Assembly (NCBI RefSeq): GCF_002873395.1
Contig: NZ_MCUV01000046.1
Span: forward strand, 1 to 64,000
Length of the DNA stretch: 64,000 nucleotides
Direction: 5' to 3'
From: Vibrio sp. 10N.286.49.B3
GTDB lineage: Bacteria > Pseudomonadota > Gammaproteobacteria > Enterobacterales > Vibrionaceae
In this document: piece after piece, positions 38,014 to 47,317 of the stretch
How positions within the stretch are numbered: the stretch's first letter is position 1
Layout of the letters: every line of letters starts with the position of its first letter
Notes under the pieces: generated by a model
Seen by the model: the letters and a program-made list of their open reading frames with translations, nothing else
Database searches by the model: none
What the model was told of the DNA's origin: nothing
Made by a program: the position numbers and the translations under genes

Positions 38014-38805
38014 CTACAGCAACATAGTGCTGGCAACAAACATTAAAAATACCGCAAATACTTTCTTTAAAATCGGTGTGGATATTCGAGTCGCAAGCTT
38101 TGCCCCAACCTTAGTGGTTAATACCGAGGTACAAGCAATGGCAAACAGTGCTGGTAGGTAAACATAACCAATACTGTAAGGTGGCAAATTCTGCACATGA
38201 TAACCTTGCAGCATAAAACCTATCATCCCAGCTAGCGCGATAACGCAGCCACAAACGGACGATGAACCGACCGCTTTACGCATGATCACGCCATGACGAT
38301 TAAGGAAAGGAACCGATAACGAGCCACCGCCAATACCCGCTAAACTCGAAATAACGCCTATCCCACCACCGTAACACATGGTTAGAGTAGGCGTTGGCAT
38401 TTGAGCAGGTTGAACGTTGCGTATGGAGAGCAACATCCGCACCCCAATGATGAATATGATTACAGCAAAAATCTTAGGTAAAAGCTCTGTTGGGATCCAT
38501 TCAGCAATAAAAGTACCAAAGAAGCCACCAGCAAGCACACCAGGCATCAACCATTTAATGGCAAACATATCCACATTACCCAATGCTAAATGATTGATAG
38601 CTGACGATCCAGAAGTGATAATGATGGTGGCAAGCGATGTGCCCAAAGCAATCTGCATGGTGATATCAGCTGAAATACCAAAATATGGAAGAAGGTAAAG
38701 CAGCGCTGGCACAATGACTACCCCACCACCAATACCCAGTAAACCTGCCAGTACGCCAACAAATGCGCCTAAGACAACCAACAAGCCTAATAATTCGTAA
38801 TTCAC
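38014..38805 (-). CDS. TSUP (TauE/SafE) family sulfite exporter-like permease
   Basis: The 263-residue membrane protein has eight or nine hydrophobic segments and the duplicated TSUP motif LLGIGGGVVIVPALL near the start and LAGIGGGSLSVPFL in the middle. TSUP proteins move sulfite, sulfonates or other small anions; the substrate is not evident here. The start is GTG with AAGGGT five bases before it. It lies 8 bases after ptsP and 24 before lgt in a tight run of genes. Confidence 0.85.
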   Translation of the reverse strand: MNYELLGLLVVLGAFVGVLAGLLGIGGGVVIVPALLYLLPYFGISADITMQIALGTSLATIIITSGSSAINHLALGNVDMFAIKWLMPGVLAGGFFGTFIAEWIPTELLPKIFAVIIFIIGVRMLLSIRNVQPAQMPTPTLTMCYGGGIGVISSLAGIGGGSLSVPFLNRHGVIMRKAVGSSSVCGCVIALAGMIGFMLQGYHVQNLPPYSIGYVYLPALFAIACTSVLTTKVGAKLATRISTPILKKVFAVFLMFVASTMLL

Positions 38806-38813
38806 TTTTACCC

Positions 38814-41063
38814 TTATTTGTTACCAGCTCGGATAAAGCCAGCACAACCACTTTGCTCCAAATACTCCACCATCATAGCATAGATGTGATGACCATAAGG
38901 TTGCACTAATGCTTGATTAGCAAAGTCTTTCAGTTGCTCTGTATCGGCTTGACGCAAGAGGTACTTAATGCGTGCAACATTAGAGGTATTCATACTTAAG
39001 GTGTCATAGCCAAGCCCAACAAGCAGCAGAGCACCGATAGGATCACCCGCTAGTTCACCACAAATACAAACGGGTAATTGATACTGCTGACAGGTGTCAT
39101 AAATCTGCTTTAAAGCGATCAATACCGCTGGATGCATGGATTCATAGACATCCGAGACTCGTGAATTGTTCCGATCAACGGCTAATAAATATTGCGTTAA
39201 ATCATTGGTACCGACAGAGGCAAAATCAATTTTATCGGCAATATGAGGAAGTAAATAAAGCATAGAAGGCACCTCTATCATAATACCCACTTGTGGCATG
39301 CTGATTTGCGGATAAATAACCTTCACCTCTTCATAGGCTCGCTGAATTAACTCTTTAGCATCATCAAGCTCTTGTGCCCCAGAAATCATCGGCAATAAGA
39401 TACTTAAATTATGATGTTCGCGGCTTGCCTTAAGCATGGCGCGTAACTGAATAAGAAAGATATCAGGATGATCAAGTGTAAAGCGAATACCTCGCCAGCC
39501 TAGAAATGGGTTATCTTCTTCAATGGGCAGATACGGCAATGGTTTATCACCACCAATATCTAATGTTCTCATTACCACATTTTTATCATGAAAAGCGGAG
39601 AGTACCGCTTGATACTGTTGAGTTTGTTCTTCTTCAGATGGAAAGCGATGTTGCAGTAAAAACGAAATTTCGGTTCGATATAGACCGATACCATCAACCG
39701 CTTGTGTTATCCCACCGCTGCTGTCTGAATTGAGACCTGCATTCAAACAGATATTAATTTTCTTATCATCTTGAGTGCGGGCTTCAAGAGATAGGCTACT
39801 TTCAACCATAGAAAGTAATTCATTCTCTTCCCCCACCAGCGCTTGATACTCGGCAAGGAGTTGACCGTTGGGCTCGATAAAAACGTCACCGCTATAGCCG
39901 TCAACAATACCGAGCTGACCATGAATGGTATCTAGATTTAAGCTGACGCCCATGACCGCTGGAATACCCAGAGCACGAGATAAAATGGCCGCATGAGAGT
40001 TCGCCGCGCCTTCCATTGAAATGACAGCAAGTAACTTATCTTTGGGGATCGAGGCAAGCACAGAAGCGGTTAACTCTCGAACCATTAGGATAATCGGCTC
40101 ATCAAGTCGTAACTCTTCCTGCTCGGTATTATGCAAGAAATACAGCAGCCTTTGCCCTAACTCACGAACATCTTGTGCTCGCTCGCGCAAATAGCCGTCG
40201 GACATACGCTCAAAACGATCGGAGTAAGTCTCAACGACTTGCTTCAATGCCCAATCAGCCCTATCCCCTTGCTGGATTTGAGCTTTAAGATCGGTACGTA
40301 ACATTGGATCGTTTAATAAGTGTGTAAAGAGATCAAAAATAGCCAGCGCATCTTTATTGATCTCACTGTCTAACTTTTTACGCATACGACGAAAGTCACT
40401 TAACGCACTTTCCATCGCCAGCATAAGCAGTTCTTGCTCTTGTTCGATATTAACGGTAGATGCTGGGTTTACCTCTGACAGTTCAGGCTGAGTGTTATCC
40501 CACCAAAACGTGCCAATCGCAACGCCAGAAGAAGCCGCAACTCCTTTCGTTGATTGTAAATTACCTGGCGTTAATACCCACTGCCCTTGCATTTGAGCGT
40601 GGGCAATCATGACAGCAAGCTGAGCTGAAAGCGTCACAAGAAACGACTCTTCCATTTCAGTAAATAGACGAGGCGATTTTTGCTGAATAACCAGAACACC
40701 CAACACCTTTTTACGGTGAATAATGGGAGTACCTAAAAATGAACGATAAATATCTTCCCCCAATTCAGGGAAAAATTTAAAGTTAGGATGCTCTGATGCT
40801 TCATCAAGATTAAGTGGTTCAGCGCTGCGCTTAACAAGCCCGACCAACCCTTCTTGGTAATCAATATGAATAGAGTTGCCTTGTGGTTTTAAACCCTGCG
40901 TCGCCATCAACTCTAAACGTTGCATTTCTTCATTGGCAAAATAAACCGTGCAGCACTCTGTCTGCATTGCGCTGCACGTGTTTTTTACAAAGATATCTAG
41001 CGCCTCGTAGACATCTTCGACACGAGACACTTTTTCAACTATCTCCCTTAGTTGACTGAGCAT
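38814..41063 (-). CDS. ptsP: Phosphoenolpyruvate-protein phosphotransferase PtsP (EI-Ntr)
   Basis: PtsP is enzyme I of the nitrogen PTS and passes phosphate from PEP to NPr. The 749-residue protein has an N-terminal GAF domain (about 15-160), the PTS EI N-terminal domain, the phospho-histidine swivelling domain (GAANSHAAILSRALGIPAV) and the PEP-binding TIM barrel (YRTEISFLLQHRFPSEEEQ, ASVGTNDLTQYLLAVDRNN). It begins six bases after rppH, as in E. coli, where rppH and ptsP are also paired. Confidence 0.97.
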   Translation of the reverse strand: MLSQLREIVEKVSRVEDVYEALDIFVKNTCSAMQTECCTVYFANEEMQRLELMATQGLKPQGNSIHIDYQEGLVGLVKRSAEPLNLDEASEHPNFKFFPELGEDIYRSFLGTPIIHRKKVLGVLVIQQKSPRLFTEMEESFLVTLSAQLAVMIAHAQMQGQWVLTPGNLQSTKGVAASSGVAIGTFWWDNTQPELSEVNPASTVNIEQEQELLMLAMESALSDFRRMRKKLDSEINKDALAIFDLFTHLLNDPMLRTDLKAQIQQGDRADWALKQVVETYSDRFERMSDGYLRERAQDVRELGQRLLYFLHNTEQEELRLDEPIILMVRELTASVLASIPKDKLLAVISMEGAANSHAAILSRALGIPAVMGVSLNLDTIHGQLGIVDGYSGDVFIEPNGQLLAEYQALVGEENELLSMVESSLSLEARTQDDKKINICLNAGLNSDSSGGITQAVDGIGLYRTEISFLLQHRFPSEEEQTQQYQAVLSAFHDKNVVMRTLDIGGDKPLPYLPIEEDNPFLGWRGIRFTLDHPDIFLIQLRAMLKASREHHNLSILLPMISGAQELDDAKELIQRAYEEVKVIYPQISMPQVGIMIEVPSMLYLLPHIADKIDFASVGTNDLTQYLLAVDRNNSRVSDVYESMHPAVLIALKQIYDTCQQYQLPVCICGELAGDPIGALLLVGLGYDTLSMNTSNVARIKYLLRQADTEQLKDFANQALVQPYGHHIYAMMVEYLEQSGCAGFIRAGNK

Positions 41064-41068
41064 GCTCT

Positions 41069-41587
41069 TTACCCTCTACGAACTTTTCGTTTGGTTTTCA
41101 TTTTACGTTCTCGAAATGGCATCGCTAATGATGCAAATTCTTTCATCGCACGACGATAAACATCTCGTTTAAAAGACACAACTTGTCGAACCGGATACCA
41201 GTAACTTACCCATCGCCAACCATCAAACTCAGGGGTACTACCGCGCTGCATATTGATTTGAGATTCATCACAATCTAAGCGTAGCAGAAACCATTTCTGT
41301 TTTTGTCCAATACAGACCGGTTTAGAATCCCAACGAACAAGGCGCTTTGGTAGTTTATACCTTAACCAATGACGACTTGTTGCAACGATCTTAACGTCTC
41401 TCTTTGTAAGACCAACTTCTTCGTAAAGCTCCCTATACATCGCTTGCTCAGGGGTCTCTCCTTCATCAATTCCCCCTTGAGGAAACTGCCAAGAATGTTG
41501 TCCGTATCGTTTAGCCCAGAAGACCTGACCATGGTTGTTACAAATTACAATACCCACATTTAAGCGGTAACCATCGCCATCTATCAC
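41069..41587 (-). CDS. rppH: RNA pyrophosphohydrolase RppH
   Basis: RppH removes 5' pyrophosphate from mRNA and so starts RNase E decay. The 172-residue Nudix protein has the Nudix box [20 protein letters not shown] and the start [17 protein letters not shown] typical of the family. The basic C-terminus ([11 protein letters not shown]) is like E. coli RppH. It is the first gene of the rppH-ptsP group. Confidence 0.97.
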   Translation of the reverse strand: MIDGDGYRLNVGIVICNNHGQVFWAKRYGQHSWQFPQGGIDEGETPEQAMYRELYEEVGLTKRDVKIVATSRHWLRYKLPKRLVRWDSKPVCIGQKQKWFLLRLDCDESQINMQRGSTPEFDGWRWVSYWYPVRQVVSFKRDVYRRAMKEFASLAMPFRERKMKTKRKVRRG

Positions 41588-42212
41588 TGGCCAACCTCTT
41601 GTAAAATTTTAATTAGTCCGATTTTTCCACAGATCCCCAATATGAGCAAATTTAGTGATGTGATTTGATCGAGATTTATTCCTTTTACTTTGTATTTGAA
41701 TAACTTTTGTACATGAAATTAGTTATCAACAAAAGAGTGAGACCTACTCCACATTTATACACCTTTTCTGTGAATAAGTATGTGTAGAATTATTTAACAA
41801 CATGAAAGTAAGGGATAAATACAAATAAAAACAACTATCCACGCATAAATAACACAACAAACAACACAATAAAAACAACAACTTAAACTAAAACTTCCGT
41901 TATTGCATGAATAAATAAGCACGATAATTTAGCCAACAACAAGCAAGGGTAAAAATTAACCAGTTCGTATTTTATCCGTACAATAAAGGATTGAACATTA
42001 AAAACTGTCTGATTATTAACAGGAAAAAAGCATTAAATACCTGTTTATATGTCCATATAAGTCCAGTTTCTGGTTATTTTCACTCATCACCTGTGGATAA
42101 CAATTAATTTAATCTTTATAGTAAACCTAACGACACAAGCTATCGACGTTTAGAGAGATGACGCGATCAAGCTCAGTTTGTTACAATGACATTTTAAAAT
42201 AATGAATCGTAT
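41588..42212. other. AT-rich rppH-mutH intergenic region with DnaA-box-like sites
   Basis: This 625-base region between divergent genes has no supported ORF. It holds two perfect TTATNCACA 9-mers on the minus strand (41769-41777, TTATTCACA; 42092-42100, TTATCCACA). It also holds near matches TTTTCCACA (41623-41631), TTATCAACA (41723-41731) and TTATACACC (41755-41763). Several GATC sites are near the ends. Much of 41815-41900 is an A/C-rich stretch of ACA and AAC units. Confidence 0.65.
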
Positions 42213-42878
42213 ATGAAACCTGAACCTCAATCAGAGCAAGAACTAATCGCCCGAGCACAAGCTATTGCAGGTCTTAGTTTTCAAGAACTTGCTGACGAAG
42301 CGAACATGGTTGTGCCACCAGATCTAAAGCGAGATAAAGGTTGGGTTGGGCAATTACTAGAGTGGCATCTTGGTGCTATTGCGGGAAGCAAACCACAGCA
42401 AGACTTTCAAGATTTAGGCATTGAATTAAAAAGTATTCCGATCAGCTATCAAGGCAAACCACTCGAAACAACGTTTGTCTGCGTCGCTCCGCTTGTCGGT
42501 GTTCAAGGGTTAACGTGGGAAACAAGCCATGTGAGAAATAAGCTCTCACGTGTGTTATGGATGCCTGTTGAGGGGGAAAGAGAAATACCACTCTCAGAAC
42601 GTCACGTGGGGTCACCTTTGATCTGGTCACCCTCACCGCAAGAGGAGTTACAACTTAAAACCGACTGGGAAGAGTTGATGGAGTTCATCGTACTTGGTCA
42701 GGTAGAACAAATTACGGCTAAGCATGGAGAAGTCCTGCAATTAAGACCAAAGGCTGCCAACAGTCGCGCACTAACCGAGGCTTATGGAGCCAGTGGTAAG
42801 CCAATAAAAACGCTACCAAGAGGCTTTTACCTGCGTACCTCATTTACTGCCCAACTACTTGAACGCTACTATTTATAA
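42213..42878 (+). CDS. mutH: DNA mismatch repair endonuclease MutH
   Basis: MutH nicks the unmethylated strand at hemimethylated GATC sites after activation by MutS-MutL. The 221-residue protein is a little short of E. coli MutH (229) and has the catalytic region [11 protein letters not shown] (the D-x-E-x-K motif, with Glu and Lys) and FVCVAPL. It diverges from rppH as in E. coli and converges on the vpsR homologue; an inverted repeat (42869-42901) covers its stop codon. Confidence 0.97.
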   Translation: MKPEPQSEQELIARAQAIAGLSFQELADEANMVVPPDLKRDKGWVGQLLEWHLGAIAGSKPQQDFQDLGIELKSIPISYQGKPLETTFVCVAPLVGVQGLTWETSHVRNKLSRVLWMPVEGEREIPLSERHVGSPLIWSPSPQEELQLKTDWEELMEFIVLGQVEQITAKHGEVLQLRPKAANSRALTEAYGASGKPIKTLPRGFYLRTSFTAQLLERYYL

Positions 42879-42901
42879 ATGGCACTCGAACTTATAAATA
42901 G
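42869..42901. repeat. Inverted repeat spanning the mutH stop codon
   Basis: CTATTTATAA (42869-42878) and TTATAAATAG (42892-42901) are perfect inverted copies around a 13-base loop. The first arm includes the mutH stop. There is no T tract, so it may be a weak transcript end or protection hairpin. Confidence 0.6.
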
Positions 42902-42922
42902 ATAGCAAACATCGAGCATCGT

Positions 42923-44251
42923 CTATACAGGCTCTTCGACTAATAAACCATGCTTAGTCAGTAGACGATACATAGTCGCACGAGAGACTTTCAGCTCTTT
43001 TGCGGCTAAAGAAACCTGCCCTTTGTACGAATCAAGCGCTAATTTGAGAGCATTTTTCTCTGAACGTTCACGAATACTTTTCAAGCTACGCAAACCTTCA
43101 TTATCTTTTGGCAGTTGTAACTGTTCCGCCTCAATAACAATAGAGTTAGACATAATCGCTACACGTTTAATGACATTTTTCAGCTGTAAGAGATTGCCTG
43201 GCCAGATATAGTTTTGCAGTTCACACATGGCTTCAAGTGAAAAACTACGTGCTGGTACATTATAATCTTGTGCGTATTGTAATAAGTAGTGGCGTACTAA
43301 CAGCGGAATATCTTCACTGCGTTCTCTTAGGCTTGGGGTATCAACTCTTAATACATTAATATAATGATAAAGTTCTTCATTAAAACCACGCTCTAATAAA
43401 ACGGTCTCTATCTCTTCAGAGTTGGTACTTAAAATACGTACATTTAATTTAATCAGTTTCCCACGCTTATCAATTGCAGAAGCTTGGAAAAAGTGCAGAA
43501 GTTTTGATTGGTAGCTTTGCGGTAAGGATAGAATGTTATTTAAGATTAACGTCCCCCCATTAGCTTGCTCCAATAATGACGGTTGAGCAGGATCACTGTT
43601 AATAAAGAAGTGGCTTTCTTCTTCAGAATGGTTCAAGGCGGCACAGTTTACGATGATAAGAGGTGCATTTGCTCGCTCTGACATATGGTGAATAGACTTA
43701 GCAACTCGCTCTTTTTCTGTCCCTTGCTCGCCATTAATAAAGATACTGACTTCGGTTAGACTCACCCTTCTAACTTGCTCTTTAAGGCGCTTCATAGGCA
43801 TAGATTCGCCTAAGTTATCAAGGTATTGATTATCACCTAACATCGGCCAAACTTTCTTTTCTAGCTTAAGCATTCCTAACTGGTGACCAATGGTACTTAA
43901 TAGTTGAGCATCAGGAATCGGCGCAGTAAAAAAATCAATGCAGAAGTTAACAATAAATTGGCAAATAGATTCAGATCCCAACTGACTCTCACGAATGAAA
44001 GCGAGCCAACGTACTTGTTTATGATTACTCACTAAATTAGCGATACCATTTAAACTGAATTCATCATGACTAAGATCGATAACACCAATACAAGGGCCTA
44101 TCTCTGTCAATAAATTATCAGCAAAACGTAAGTCCGCGCACTGTGTACACTGCCAACCAACCTGCTCTAATACTGATAACCAAGGCTCATAGGTGCCACC
44201 AACCACAACAAGAGAACCAGGAATAGAATCCATTCGAAACTGAGTACCCAT
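42923..44251 (-). CDS. vpsR: VpsR-type transcriptional regulator of biofilm matrix genes
   Basis: The 442-residue protein has a receiver-like domain (about 10-125), an AAA+ domain (about 145-310) and a Fis-type helix-turn-helix (about 408-435, GQVSLAAKELKVSRATMYRLL). Whole-length similarity and its place next to lysS match V. cholerae VpsR, the c-di-GMP-binding activator of vps genes. The likely phospho-acceptor is Asp59 (GVIDLSHDE). The AAA+ part is degenerate: Walker A reads GEQGTEK (Gly to Glu at 179), Walker B ends in Asn-Asn (238-239) instead of Asp-Glu, and the GAFTGA sigma-54 loop is missing. It therefore probably acts with sigma-70 and without ATP hydrolysis. No vps genes are in the window. 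Confidence 0.9.
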   Translation of the reverse strand: MGTQFRMDSIPGSLVVVGGTYEPWLSVLEQVGWQCTQCADLRFADNLLTEIGPCIGVIDLSHDEFSLNGIANLVSNHKQVRWLAFIRESQLGSESICQFIVNFCIDFFTAPIPDAQLLSTIGHQLGMLKLEKKVWPMLGDNQYLDNLGESMPMKRLKEQVRRVSLTEVSIFINGEQGTEKERVAKSIHHMSERANAPLIIVNCAALNHSEEESHFFINSDPAQPSLLEQANGGTLILNNILSLPQSYQSKLLHFFQASAIDKRGKLIKLNVRILSTNSEEIETVLLERGFNEELYHYINVLRVDTPSLRERSEDIPLLVRHYLLQYAQDYNVPARSFSLEAMCELQNYIWPGNLLQLKNVIKRVAIMSNSIVIEAEQLQLPKDNEGLRSLKSIRERSEKNALKLALDSYKGQVSLAAKELKVSRATMYRLLTKHGLLVEEPV

Positions 44252-44302
44252 TTATTTTTCCTACTACTATCTAGCTAATAAAAACTCTCAACTATGCACA
44301 AA

Positions 44303-44338
44303 CTGTTTATAAATGCATGTTGCTGTTTATAAATACAT
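44303..44338. repeat. Tandem 16-base direct repeats upstream of vpsR, 20-base period
   Basis: CTGTTTATAAATGCAT (44303-44318) and CTGTTTATAAATACAT (44323-44338) match at 15 of 16 positions with a 20-base period, about two helix turns. They lie 52-87 bases before the vpsR ATG and may be regulator sites. Confidence 0.75.
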
Positions 44339-44349
44339 CATGTGCCATA

Positions 44350-44380
44350 TTTAAGACTATACTTAACTTATAGTCTTAAA
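44350..44380. repeat. 12-bp perfect inverted repeat upstream of vpsR
   Basis: TTTAAGACTATA (44350-44361) and TATAGTCTTAAA (44369-44380) form a perfect stem with a seven-base loop. It could be an operator or an RNA hairpin. Confidence 0.75.
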
Positions 44381-44520
44381 TCTGAGATTACGCGAGAAAT
44401 CCAGTGCGATGGCGATTGCTTAATAAAAGATTACATAAACAGGTTAATCATTCATAGCACAAATTAGATCTCGTGATCTATTTATTGTTAGAAAAGAGAT
44501 AGAGTTAAAACTATGCGTAT

Positions 44521-44546
44521 AAAAAAACCACCTCTAGAGGTGGTTT
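44521..44546 (-). terminator. Rho-independent terminator of lysS
   Basis: On the minus strand the palindromic stem AAACCACCTCTAGAGGTGGTTT is followed by TTTTTT, 45 bases after the lysS stop. Confidence 0.85.
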
Positions 44547-44590
44547 CTTATCAGTATCGCTAAATATAGCGCATTACTATTACACAGTGA

Positions 44591-46114
44591 TTACTGTTGA
44601 GGACGCATCGCTGGGAACAGAATTACGTCACGAATAGTGTGAGTATTCGTAAATAGCATCGCTAGACGGTCGATACCAATACCTTGACCCGCTGTCGGTG
44701 GAAGGCCGTGCTCTAGTGCAGCAATGTAGTCTGCATCGTAGTACATCGCTTCATCATCACCAGCATCTTTCGCATTAACTTGCGCTTTAAAGCGTTCGTC
44801 TTGGTCTTGTGCATCGTTAAGCTCAGAGAAACCATTTGCTACTTCACGACCACCGATAAAGAACTCAAAACGGTCAGTGAAGAATGGATTGTCATCGCTA
44901 CGACGAGCTAGTGGAGAAATATCTGCTGGGTAGCCAGTGATGAACGTAGGCTGGATAAGCTTAGGCTCTGCTGTTTCACCAAAGATTTCTTCTAGTAGCT
45001 GACCACATGTCCAGAACGTTTCAACTTCAACGTGAACAGATTTAGCAATCGCAACCATGAAGTCACGGTTTTGAATGTCCGCTTCTGTCATGTTTTGGAT
45101 TTCAGCGTGATCTGGGTTGTACTGCTTGATAGCATCAAACATGCTCATGCGTGCGTATGTACCACCAAACTCAACAATTTCATCACCGTAAGGCATTGAT
45201 GTTGAACCTAGTACATCCATAGCTGCTGTGCTTAGCATCTCTTCAGTTAGATCCATAAGATCTTTGTAGTCAGAGTAAGCTTGGTAGAATTCCATCATTG
45301 TGAATTCTGGGTTGTGACGTGGAGAAAGACCTTCGTTACGGAAGTTACGGTTGATCTCAAATACGCGGTCAAAACCACCAACCACAAGACGCTTCAGGTA
45401 AAGCTCAGGTGCAACACGTAGGTACATGTCGATGTCTAATGCGTTGTGATGCGTGATAAATGGACGAGCAGTTGCCCCGCCTGGGATCACGTGCATCATT
45501 GGCGTTTCCACTTCTAAGTAACCTTTTTGGCTCATGAAGTTACGGATAGAAGAAACCAGCTTAGAACGGATGATAAACGTTTGACGAGAGTCTTCGTTTA
45601 CAATCAGATCAACATAACGCTGACGGTAACGCATTTCTTGGTCAGTTAGACCGTGGAACTTTTCAGGAAGTGGACGAAGTGCTTTAGTTAGCAGTTCAAA
45701 TTCTTCCATGTTCACGTAAAGATCGCCTTTACCAGACTTATGCAATGCACCTTTAACACCGATGATGTCACCGATATCTAAACCGTGGTATTGCTCTTTT
45801 AGTACTTTTTGTACATCTTTAGCTGCGTATGCTTGGATACGACCAGACGTTTCTTGAATCGCTAGGAAAGGACCACGCTTTGCCATTACACGACCAGCGA
45901 TCGCAACAACGTGGTTTAGCTCTTCTAGTTCCTCTTTCGTTTTTTCACCGAATTCAGCTTGAAGATCGCCAGCTAGATGCTCACGACGAAAATCATTTGG
46001 GTGGCCATTTGCTTTACAATTTTGGCGGATATGCTCAAGTTTGCTACGGCGCTCAGCAATCAGTTTATTTTCTTCTTGCTCGTTCGTTACTGTGTTTACT
46101 GGATCAGTCATCAT
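44591..46114 (-). CDS. lysS: Lysyl-tRNA synthetase (class II)
   Basis: The 507-residue class IIb synthetase has an OB-fold anticodon-binding domain (about 65-150) and a catalytic core with the motif 2 arginine region [20 protein letters not shown] and motif 3 [10 protein letters not shown]. It lies 27 bases behind prfB, the prfB-lysS operon of E. coli. The first of two adjacent ATG codons fits the GAAAGG ribosome site. Confidence 0.98.
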   Translation of the reverse strand: MMTDPVNTVTNEQEENKLIAERRSKLEHIRQNCKANGHPNDFRREHLAGDLQAEFGEKTKEELEELNHVVAIAGRVMAKRGPFLAIQETSGRIQAYAAKDVQKVLKEQYHGLDIGDIIGVKGALHKSGKGDLYVNMEEFELLTKALRPLPEKFHGLTDQEMRYRQRYVDLIVNEDSRQTFIIRSKLVSSIRNFMSQKGYLEVETPMMHVIPGGATARPFITHHNALDIDMYLRVAPELYLKRLVVGGFDRVFEINRNFRNEGLSPRHNPEFTMMEFYQAYSDYKDLMDLTEEMLSTAAMDVLGSTSMPYGDEIVEFGGTYARMSMFDAIKQYNPDHAEIQNMTEADIQNRDFMVAIAKSVHVEVETFWTCGQLLEEIFGETAEPKLIQPTFITGYPADISPLARRSDDNPFFTDRFEFFIGGREVANGFSELNDAQDQDERFKAQVNAKDAGDDEAMYYDADYIAALEHGLPPTAGQGIGIDRLAMLFTNTHTIRDVILFPAMRPQQ

Positions 46115-46141
46115 TAAAACCTTTCGCTTTGTTCGGTGCGC

Positions 46142-47240
46142 TTATAACCCTGATTTTAGGCTAGCTTCGATAAATTTGTCGAGATCACCGTCAAGTACCG
46201 CTTGTGTATTGCGGTTTTCAATGCCAGTGCGTAAATCTTTGATGCGAGAATCATCGAGAACGTATGAGCGGATTTGACTTCCCCACCCGATATCAGACTT
46301 AGAATCTTCATTCGCTTGCTTCTCTGCATTTTGCTTTTGCAGTTCAAATTCAAACAATTTTGCTTTTAACTGCTTCATTGCTTGGTCTTTGTTTTTATGC
46401 TGAGAACGGTCATTTTGACATTGAACCACAATGTTCGTTGGTAAGTGAGTAATACGTACCGCTGATTCTGTGGTGTTAACGTGCTGACCACCCGCTCCTG
46501 ATGCGCGATAAACATCGATACGCAAATCAGATGGGTTAATGTCGATGGCAATATTGTCATCAATCTCTGGATAAATAAATGCTGAAGCAAATGAGGTATG
46601 ACGACGTCCGCTTGAGTCAAAAGGAGACTTACGAACTAAACGGTGTACACCCGTTTCAGTGCGCAACCAACCGTAAGCGTACTCGCCAGAGATACGAACA
46701 GTCGCACCTTTTAAGCCAGCTACATCGCCATCTGATACTTCTATGATTTCGGTCTTAAAGCCTTTCGCTTCTGCCCAACGTAAGTACATACGTAACATCA
46801 TTGAAGTCCAATCTTGCGCTTCGGTACCACCAGAGCCAGATTGCAGATCGATATAACAGTCTGAAGCGTCATGATCGCCAGAGAACATACGACGGAACTC
46901 AAGTTTGCCAAGCTTAGCTTCAAGCTCTGCAAGTTCTGGTTCTATTTCATCGAACGTTTCTTGATCTTCTTCTTCAACCGCTAGCTCAAGTAGACCATCG
47001 ACATCTTCAACACCAATATCGAGTTGATCAATCGTTGCGACTACCGCTTCTAATGAAGCTCGCTCTTTACCTAAGGCTTGGGCACGATCAGGTTCGTTCC
47101 ATACATCAGGTTGTTCTAATTCAGCATTAACTTCTTCTAGACGCTCTTTTTTGGCGTCATAGTCAAAGGTACCCCCTCAGGACATTCGTGCGTTCAGACA
47201 CGTCCTGCAGGCGGTTTTTGATAGGATTGATTTCAAACAT
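46142..47240 (-). CDS. prfB: Peptide chain release factor RF2, with programmed +1 frameshift
   Basis: RF2 ends translation at UGA and UAA. The gene starts at the ATG at 47240 ([19 protein letters not shown]). It meets an in-frame TGA at 47163-47165 within AGGGGG-TAC-CTT-TGA-C, the classical RF2 autoregulatory shift site. A Shine-Dalgarno-like AGGGGG (47172-47177) precedes the slippery CTT (47166-47168). After +1 shifting the frame reads [11 protein letters not shown] and continues to 46142, for 365 residues in all. The GGQ motif (SGAGGQHVN) and [13 protein letters not shown] are present. A conventional frame from 46888 would miss the N-terminal third; the gene is intact. Confidence 0.97.
47163..47177 (-). 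promoter_or_regulatory. RF2 programmed frameshift site
   Basis: The minus-strand order AGGGGG, TAC, CTT, TGA, C is the standard prfB recoding signal. When RF2 is low, the ribosome pauses at TGA and slips +1 on CTT-T. Confidence 0.95.
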
Positions 47241-47317
47241 TTTTGCTCATCATTTGTGAGTAGAAAATAACCGAAGAATTCTACTCAAAAATGTGATGAA
47301 GATACAGAAAAAAAATA

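Larger units (their letters stand above)
44252..44590. other. vpsR upstream region with direct repeats and a palindrome
   Basis: The 339-base gap holds two 16-base direct repeats and a 12-bp perfect inverted repeat (both listed separately), plus the lysS terminator at its right end. I see no ORF. Confidence 0.7.

Noticed and set aside
41588..42212. Chromosomal or plasmid replication origin
   Set aside because: DnaA-box-like sites are present, but there is no adjacent dnaA/gidA/rctB gene, no iteron array and no ordered AT-rich 13-mers.
46142..46888. prfB as an N-terminally truncated pseudogene
   Set aside because: The upstream part is present and joined by the classical RF2 +1 frameshift site; the gene is complete.
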